In this document: piece after piece, positions 58,179 through 64,000 of the stretch
How the letters are laid out: each line of letters starts with the position of its first letter
Position numbering within the stretch: the first letter of the stretch is position 1
DNA from: Humulus lupulus
Lineage: Eukaryota > Streptophyta > Magnoliopsida > Rosales > Cannabaceae
Direction: 5' to 3'
Length of the DNA: 64,000 nucleotides
Assembly: GCF_963169125.1 (NCBI RefSeq)
Contig: NC_084795.1
Span: 135,126,201 to 135,190,200 of the forward strand
The notes under the pieces: model-generated
What the model saw: the letters and a program-made list of their open reading frames with translations, nothing else
Databases searched by the model: none
Told to the model about the DNA's origin: nothing
Translations under genes and position numbers: made by a program

Positions 58179-59289
58179 TTAGAAAATCCTGGAATAAAAT
58201 AAACATTGTTCAAAACAAGATAATTGTTCAAAATTTAAATGGACTGTTCCTTTTGCTCTAGCTGAAACGAGTGCTCCACTTCCAATTCGTATGGTCACCT
58301 CACCATTAGTCAGCTCTCTTGGTGACTCAAGTATCTGCATAGAAGAACAAACATGGTTTGTGGCTCTTGAATCTAAAACCCAGGATGACATATCATCTTC
58401 CACTACACAAGCTTCAAGTACAAGTAAATCAGATTTACCTTTTATTTTCATATCAGAGAGATATTTTTTACAGTTTCTCTTCCAGTGACCTTTAACTCCA
58501 CATTGGAAACATTTTCCTTACGGTTCTTTGTTCTTGGAGTTATTGTCAATCTTGATCTCCTTGGCTTTTGGTGTATTCTTACTTTTCTTGGAATTCTTGC
58601 CCATATCTCTTCTTCCTCCTCTTGAATTTATCCTCAGAGTTTGAAGGTCACTCCTCTACAACATTTGCCTTAGCCTCTTTTGTAATGGATTTGTTAAGAG
58701 ACTCAAATGTCTGCAGTTCATTCAACAAATGGGTCATGTTGAATTCTAACTTATTCATAATTTAGTTGGTGGTGAACGCAAAAAAGGCAGGAGTGAACGA
58801 TTCAAGTATGATGCTTACTTGTGTATGCTCATCAATGATGGCTCCATGTATTTCAGCTTCATGCATCACGTTAATCATTCTCAAAACATGTTTACCTACA
58901 TAAACACCTTTCTTCATCTTAGTAGTCATGTAGGTTCTAGTAGCCTTATGTGTACTTTGATCAGATTGATGTCCAAACATGGCCTGCAGAGAAGCCATTA
59001 TCTCAAACGCAAAATCCATGGGTTCATGCTTTGTTCTTAGAGCATCATTCATGCTCACAAGGATGTAACACTTTGCCTTGTTGTTGGATTGAATTCAAGC
59101 ATCATACTTGTCCCGAACATTCCTCAGCGCATTGGAAACAAGCTCTTCAGGACATTCCTTAGTTAGGGCAAATTTACGGTTCTCACAAATTAACATAAGA
59201 TTCAAATTTGATTTCCATCTTATAAAATTATCACCACTAACCTTTTCAAGTGAAAGTAATGCAGTTATAGGATTGCCACCGTTCGACAT
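58179..59289 (-). pseudogene. C1 gag, nucleocapsid and protease
   Basis: Gag starts at 59289 (MSNGGNPITALLSLEKVSGD; IRWKSNLNLML; ECPEELV), stops at about 59095, and resumes at 59058 (EIMASLQAMFGHQSD; VYVGKHVLRMINVMHEAEIH; THTQVSIILES-type). The zinc knuckle CFQCGVKGHWKRNC (about 58516-58475) is intact C-x2-C-x4-H-x4-C. The protease frame (58451-58179) has SSWVLDSRATNHVC, with Gly of the DSGA motif changed to Arg. This is a typical copia gag-protease order. Confidence 0.85.
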
Positions 59290-61283
59290 TACTGAAAGAA
59301 ATAAAATACAATTATATTACTATTTGAAAAATATCAATTATTCAGAATGTAAATATGATGCATGAATGAAAAAATTAAAACACATAAATAAATATTTACT
59401 TTTCCACAGTAAAACTACCCAAAAAATAAAGTGTCGCATTAGGGTTGATCTAGTTAAATTCAGATAGCTTATAAGACAATCTTATCCTTATAATTTAAAA
59501 CTCAAAATAACTCTTTATTTTCTCTTTTAAAAATAAAGTGTCGTTGGTTTGGTCAAGATGCAATTATCCACTGCAAAAACTTAATTGCATCTTTGTAAGT
59601 GTAACCCATTATTTTGAAATTCATGACTTAACTTAGAGAGTGCCGCCTTAGGGTTGGTCAAGCCTAAAATACATCACTCCTTCCTATCTTCTTAAGAAGT
59701 CAACCTTGGTATTAATATGTCTAGAAACCTTCCTTAGGGAGACTAAAACAAAGTCGCCTTGAGGTCCTATTCATATCTCACAGTGTTGTACTAATAATGG
59801 GGACCATAGGTCACATTGAGATGTTCACCTTCTCCAACTTACTATTTTAGAACTAATGTGTTTTATTGAACTAATCAATTAATTATAAATTAATTACTAG
59901 TTTATTAATAACCTATGAATGTAATAAATGACAAAATACATTTAATTATAAAAGAGCATGTTCCTACAATAAATGTGATCTAACCTATTACATTCATCTA
60001 ACTTTACGAAAATACTTTTTAAATAAAGTTGGTTATCTTAAATGCCTATAAAAACTATTGTCTTTATTATGGTGTGAGTTACCAAGTTTTAACTAATTTA
60101 ATACTTAGTACATTACATGCAATTTATTTCTCCAAAACAATTCACATAAACAATTAGGACAATCATAAATAATCATGTTTCTAAAAGATGCATAGTTAAT
60201 GAAAACTCTGTGGGGATTTATAAATGGTATGTAATTGACTAATGCATGATCATGTTATCAATCAAACATTAATGAATGTTTATTAAAATAAATACCATAA
60301 ATAAATAAACAATAAACGATGAATTGAGTGCTAGTGGGTATTTCTAAATTTGCAACCTTTGAAAAAATAGAAATAAAATTTCAAAAATAGCCTATGATTT
60401 GTTTTCAAGACTGCAAGAATGCTTCTCCTCTCTTTTAGGCTTTCTTGCAAATCTTTAGAAATTTGTTAGGCCCACCTAATTAATTAGAAACTAACATTCC
60501 AAATAATATATTTAATTAAAATTAACTTTTATTTAAATAACTATTTATGTCATCTTTGTAATTTAGCTAAATTTAAATAATTAAAGAATCAAATTCAAAT
60601 AATTATTTAGTCTTTAAGATAAAATCTTAACCAACTAAAAGATATTTTATTTTTTTATAAAAATAAAATAATATAATTAAAATTTTAATTTCAAAAAATT
60701 TAAAATTAATTAAATAAAAGATTAATAACAAAAAAATATGATCTAACTTGGGCACCATGATTGGTTTCCTAGATCACTAGGGTCGGAAGCACCATGGGAG
60801 CCAAGGGCTCGAGTTGGTGGCTGCGCAGGTGGCTCAAGCTGATTGTAGGTGCGTAGGGGGCGGGTGTGCAGGGAGTTGCGAGGCTGGGCTGCAAGCGTGC
60901 AGGATGCGGGTGCGTAGAGAGCCTCGAGTCTAGGCTGTGGTCGTGCGCCTGGTAGGTAGGAACCTGATGAGTAGATGGTCGTGTGCCTAGGTGCTTGCGG
61001 CTAAGGCTCGGGCCCTTCTCTTTTCTCTTCCCTTTGTGTACAGATTTTTAAAATTTGAATTTCATGAAATAAAATTACAAAAATCCTATGACCTTTATGT
61101 CTTACACAAGATCTAGAAAATTGAAATTCCTAACCTAATAGCACCATATAATTAACAATTCATCATTCAACCATACATTCAAAAAACATATCCATCCATT
61201 CAATATACATAACAACATACATATAAAAAATACAAGAAATCCACACAACATTTCATTTATATATATATATATGTGTGTGGACT
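59290..61283 (-). other. C1 leader region
   Basis: About 2 kb between PBS and gag, AT-rich and non-coding apart from a GC-rich island (listed separately). The words 'agtgtcgcattagggttg', 'aagtgtcgttggtttgg' and 'gagtgccgccttagggttgg' (about 59430, 59530 and 59640) are repeated, worn units about 100 bp apart. Confidence 0.6.
60775..61020 (-). other. GC-rich island in the C1 leader
   Basis: A block of about 245 bp, strongly GC-rich in an otherwise AT-rich leader, with repeated 'gtgcgtag', 'gtgcagg' and 'gtgcgggtgcg' words. No domain is recognised in either strand. It could be a captured host fragment or an expanded repeat. Confidence 0.5.
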
Positions 61284-61295
61284 GCTCTGGTACCA
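61284..61295 (-). other. C1 primer binding site
   Basis: gctctggtacca, on the minus strand tggtaccagagc, one change from the initiator tRNA-Met site, two bases from the LTR end at 61298. Confidence 0.75.
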
Positions 61296-61297
61296 AT

Positions 61298-64000
61298 TGT
61301 TGGTATTAAAATAGCAAATCAGAGATACACAGCAGGGGAATGGGCCCATTTTAATAATTCTTAATACCAGCCAAGATCATACACACACATATATTGTTAG
61401 GAGTATGTCCTAAAATCATGTAAAATACATTTATTATTTCGATGAATAAATAAATACAATGGTTTATTATTGTTATATTTAGATTATTAAATTATTATTT
61501 GAATAGTTTTGTGAATATCAGAAAATTTTCATATTCATTATTGAGGATGTGATCTTGTATTAGTACGAGAGAATTAAGATCACATGAAAGAATAAAAATA
61601 GTCAACAGCAACAAAATGAAGTTATGGAATTCTTTAATTGGGTTTGTAAGTACGATTTGCTGAGTATCATCTTGATACAAATAATCTAGATTCGGATTAT
61701 TGATGTGGTAAGGCATCTCGGTAAAAGTGCTTTATATAATATGATTACATATGACATGGACCGATATGAATAAAAGTCTTTATCCAAAAACCATTTAATA
61801 ATAAAGACTTGTAATTCATATCATAACTGATGATCATTTATAGATCAACCTAAATCATGAGTGTTCATGAACTCTTATTCATGTTTATTAAATCTTTTGA
61901 TTCATTCGTTAAGATCTCTTCATAGAATGAGGCTAATGACTTTTGTTTTGGAGATTTAATATCATGGATGGCTCGGAACATGTATCAACAATACAGAATC
62001 TAATCTTTCCTAACGGATCGTATATTAGTTCTCTTAAGGGCTAATTCTAGAACTGAGTGATTTTGAGCTCAAATCTATAATTAGATTATAGATTAATTAT
62101 TCACTAGTGAATTAATAGTACTTAAGGAATAAGAAGTAAATTAGAAAGGTAAAATGCTAATTATTCCATTCTAATTTATGAACTAATTAATTAGAGGGTT
62201 GAACTATTGTAAGATGGTTATATCAATGGGCAACTTAGAATAAGATTTCTGTAAAAGTATATCTATAACATAAAGAGTTCAATTATGAAATTATAGTAGA
62301 GAAATATCAGAATTAATAAATTAACTATTATAATTAAAGAGTTTAATTATTTAGTTTCAATTTATTGGAGCTTAATGTTATAGGTCCATGGTCCCCGAAA
62401 TGGCTCAAACAAACACTGACAAAGATAAATATAAAAATGGGCAAAAGGAGTTATTTGATAAGTGAAATATTTTTCTATGTACTAAACATAATTATTGTAT
62501 AATTATGTGTAATTAATTAATTATTTGATTTAACAAAAATATAATTAATTTTGAATTAATTTATTTTTGGGATTTTTGGTATTTAAATAATAAGAAAAAA
62601 TTGGAAAAAATCACATGCCATCCTTGGCATGTGGTACACGTGTAGCACAGTGCACAATCACTGTGCTACACACACAAGAAGTTTCTTTGTTCCACAATTT
62701 TACTTATTTAAATATTAAATAAATAATGAGATATTGTAATATGATTAAAATATAATTATTTAAACAAAATCTGATAACTGATTAGTTATTTTAAATTATT
62801 TTAAATAACTAATATTTTATTTTTAATATATTGGATATATTAAATATAGGAGATCAGTTTTTCAGAGCGATAACTTTTCAGTGATAGAAAATATATCGTG
62901 AAATCTCCCTAAGAGAAAGAGAATAGTGCTACAAGCATATATCATTGTTCTTCACAAACTTAGGCCCAAACTATATCAGATCTCATGTGTTGAGAACATC
63001 TGGTAAATAGATTTTGTCTATTATTTTGTATAGCGAGCCCACACTCGTTCTTTGTGTGTTGAGAACATTTTGGAAGATCTTGGTGTGAGATCTCGAGGAT
63101 TTTTGCCGTACAAAAAGATAGCAGCAAGGAAGTACTTGAGGTATTTTTCTATTCATCTCTTTGATTCACTATATATATGTATGTGAAGAAGTAGATCTAG
63201 AAATCGTGTGGGGTTAAATTAACAATTTTGATTGTTGTTCCGCTGTGTATAATCTCTGATTTGATCTATAAAAGCATCATATATATGTATATATATTAAT
63301 TAAATCACATACAATTAGATTAGAGATTACCTCTTGTAGCCTATCAAGTATCCTTGAATCTTTTTGTATAAAATCAACGATCTTCCTATCCAAGTTCTGA
63401 AGACTCACACATTGATCTTCCTGACCAATCCTCAAACACACAAAAACGTGTGTGAGCACATAGAATTCAAAAGGTTGATTTATGACTCTCTAGATGTACT
63501 CAACAAATGAGATCTAAAGAACTTTGATAGAGAGAAGAGGAATTGAATAGTTTTTTAGGTTTAGGAAAAACTATCGCTTCTGTATATGAGAGAGAGTCTG
63601 TGTCTAACAATATTTTCTTCTTTTTTTAAGGTTTGTAAAGATAATTAACTAATTTAATTAATCTTTATTTTTATTAAAATAAAACTGGTTAGTTATAACC
63701 TATTTAAGTATTTAATTTAAATGATATTTAAAAAAGAATAATTAAATAAACAAATTATTTGAAATTCAAAATTCAAATCCAAAAGGATAGGAAATATCCC
63801 TGTGTGGCGCCACTCACTGTGCAGTACAGTGAGTAGCGTGAGCCACATTAGGTTTTTCCCTAATTTTTTCATTTGTTTATTTAATTAATATTTAAGACAA
63901 TATATTTATCCAAAAATAAACATCAGTTAATTCAAAATTAAATTTATCTTAAAATACCAATTTTAAATAAATAAATATCTTATTCTAAATAAGATAATTA
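61298..64000 (-). mobile_element. C1 5' LTR, incomplete at the window end
   Basis: Starts tgttggtatt (plus strand), aligns with 9866-10189 and 48990-49520. Interrupted by the copia solo LTR at 61395-63279. Contains a hairpin cassette at 63812-63834. Its 5' end lies outside the window. Confidence 0.82.
61395..63279 (+). mobile_element. Ty1/copia solo LTR in the C1 5' LTR (1885 bp)
   Basis: TSD tatat (61390-61394 and 63280-63284), in an AT repeat so less decisive than elsewhere. Ends tgttaggag...gcatca. It resembles the reverse complement of the copia LTRs here, so it is in plus orientation. It has two perfect hairpins at 62612-62633 and 62640-62671. Non-coding. Confidence 0.78.

Larger units (their letters stand above)
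9866..64000 (-). mobile_element. C1: Ty1/copia element, base of the nested tower
   Basis: The element reads right to left: 5' LTR (61298 to beyond 64000), PBS (61284-61295), leader, gag, protease and integrase, then a truncated 3' LTR ending at 9866. It is cut into pieces by T1, S2, S3 and a copia solo LTR. RT and RNH are absent: integrase runs straight into LTR sequence near 49915, so a deletion removed them with the polypurine tract and the 5' part of the 3' LTR. The order protease-integrase with no RT before it, and the copia-type gag, support Ty1/copia. The partner target duplication lies outside the window; the left flank is acatg. Confidence 0.8.

Noticed and set aside
1..64000. Centromeric or satellite array
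   Set aside because: No long monomer array is present; tandem repeats here are short and each is confined to one element.

Overview
The window is plant nuclear DNA, most likely from a eudicot, consisting almost entirely of LTR retrotransposons nested in one another. I found no host gene, no conventional tRNA or rRNA gene and no CRISPR array. Every long coding trace belongs to gag, protease, reverse transcriptase (RT), RNase H (RNH) or integrase (IN) of Ty3/gypsy or Ty1/copia elements, or to the extra antisense gene carried by Tat-lineage gypsy elements. All open frames carry stops or frameshifts, so no complete autonomous element is visible. The species cannot be named from the sequence.

Left part (1-9865). 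A Tat-lineage remnant (R0) supplies RNH, archaeal-type RNH (aRNH) and IN, a long 3' region with a decayed antisense gene, and a 741-bp 3' LTR ending at 8898. Its pol is interrupted on the left by a Tekay/Del-like chromovirus remnant (T0, 1-1476), which holds a reversed Tat-type LTR piece. A MITE-like unit, a large AT-rich foldback and a second MITE-related piece follow (8902-9865).

Right part (9866-64000). This is one tower of insertions, with boundaries fixed by matching 5-bp target-site duplications (TSDs). The base is a minus-strand Ty1/copia element (C1): 3' LTR start at 9866, IN/protease/gag at 49916-59289, PBS at 61284 and 5' LTR running off the window. Inside its 3' LTR sits a minus-strand Tekay-like element (T1, 10190-48989, TSD catga). 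T1's integrase region received a 15-kb plus-strand Tat element (R1, 13995-29076, TSD atatc), which itself carries a solo LTR (S1, 18764-21098, TSD tcact). T1's 5' LTR received a plus-strand Tekay-like element (T2, 34432-47976). T2's 3' LTR holds a copia solo LTR (42127-46492), which holds a Tekay solo LTR (S4, 42297-44419, TSD atatc): five layers. C1's integrase is split by two more solo LTRs, S2 (50002-54656, TSD gtttg) and S3 (54790-57424, TSD ataga). Its 5' LTR is split by a further copia solo LTR (61395-63279, TSD tatat). S2 in turn holds an unusual chromovirus-like LTR, H (51515-53754, TSD ttccc).

Points that stand out: LTR H has a tandem 89-bp duplication, each copy with a perfect heat-shock element just upstream of a TATA box. 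The Tat antisense gene has an intron whose removal fuses two frames, and the intron position is shared with R0. A tRNA-like A-box/B-box/TTTT module lies on the antisense strand next to R1's 3' LTR. Most chromovirus LTRs here carry short CpG-rich palindromic words that differ between subfamilies but occupy similar places, and the copia LTRs carry perfect hairpins. There are also a 40-bp repeat in T1's leader, a 28-bp repeat with a 25-G run in R1, and 75-bp GC-rich repeats in R1's LTRs.
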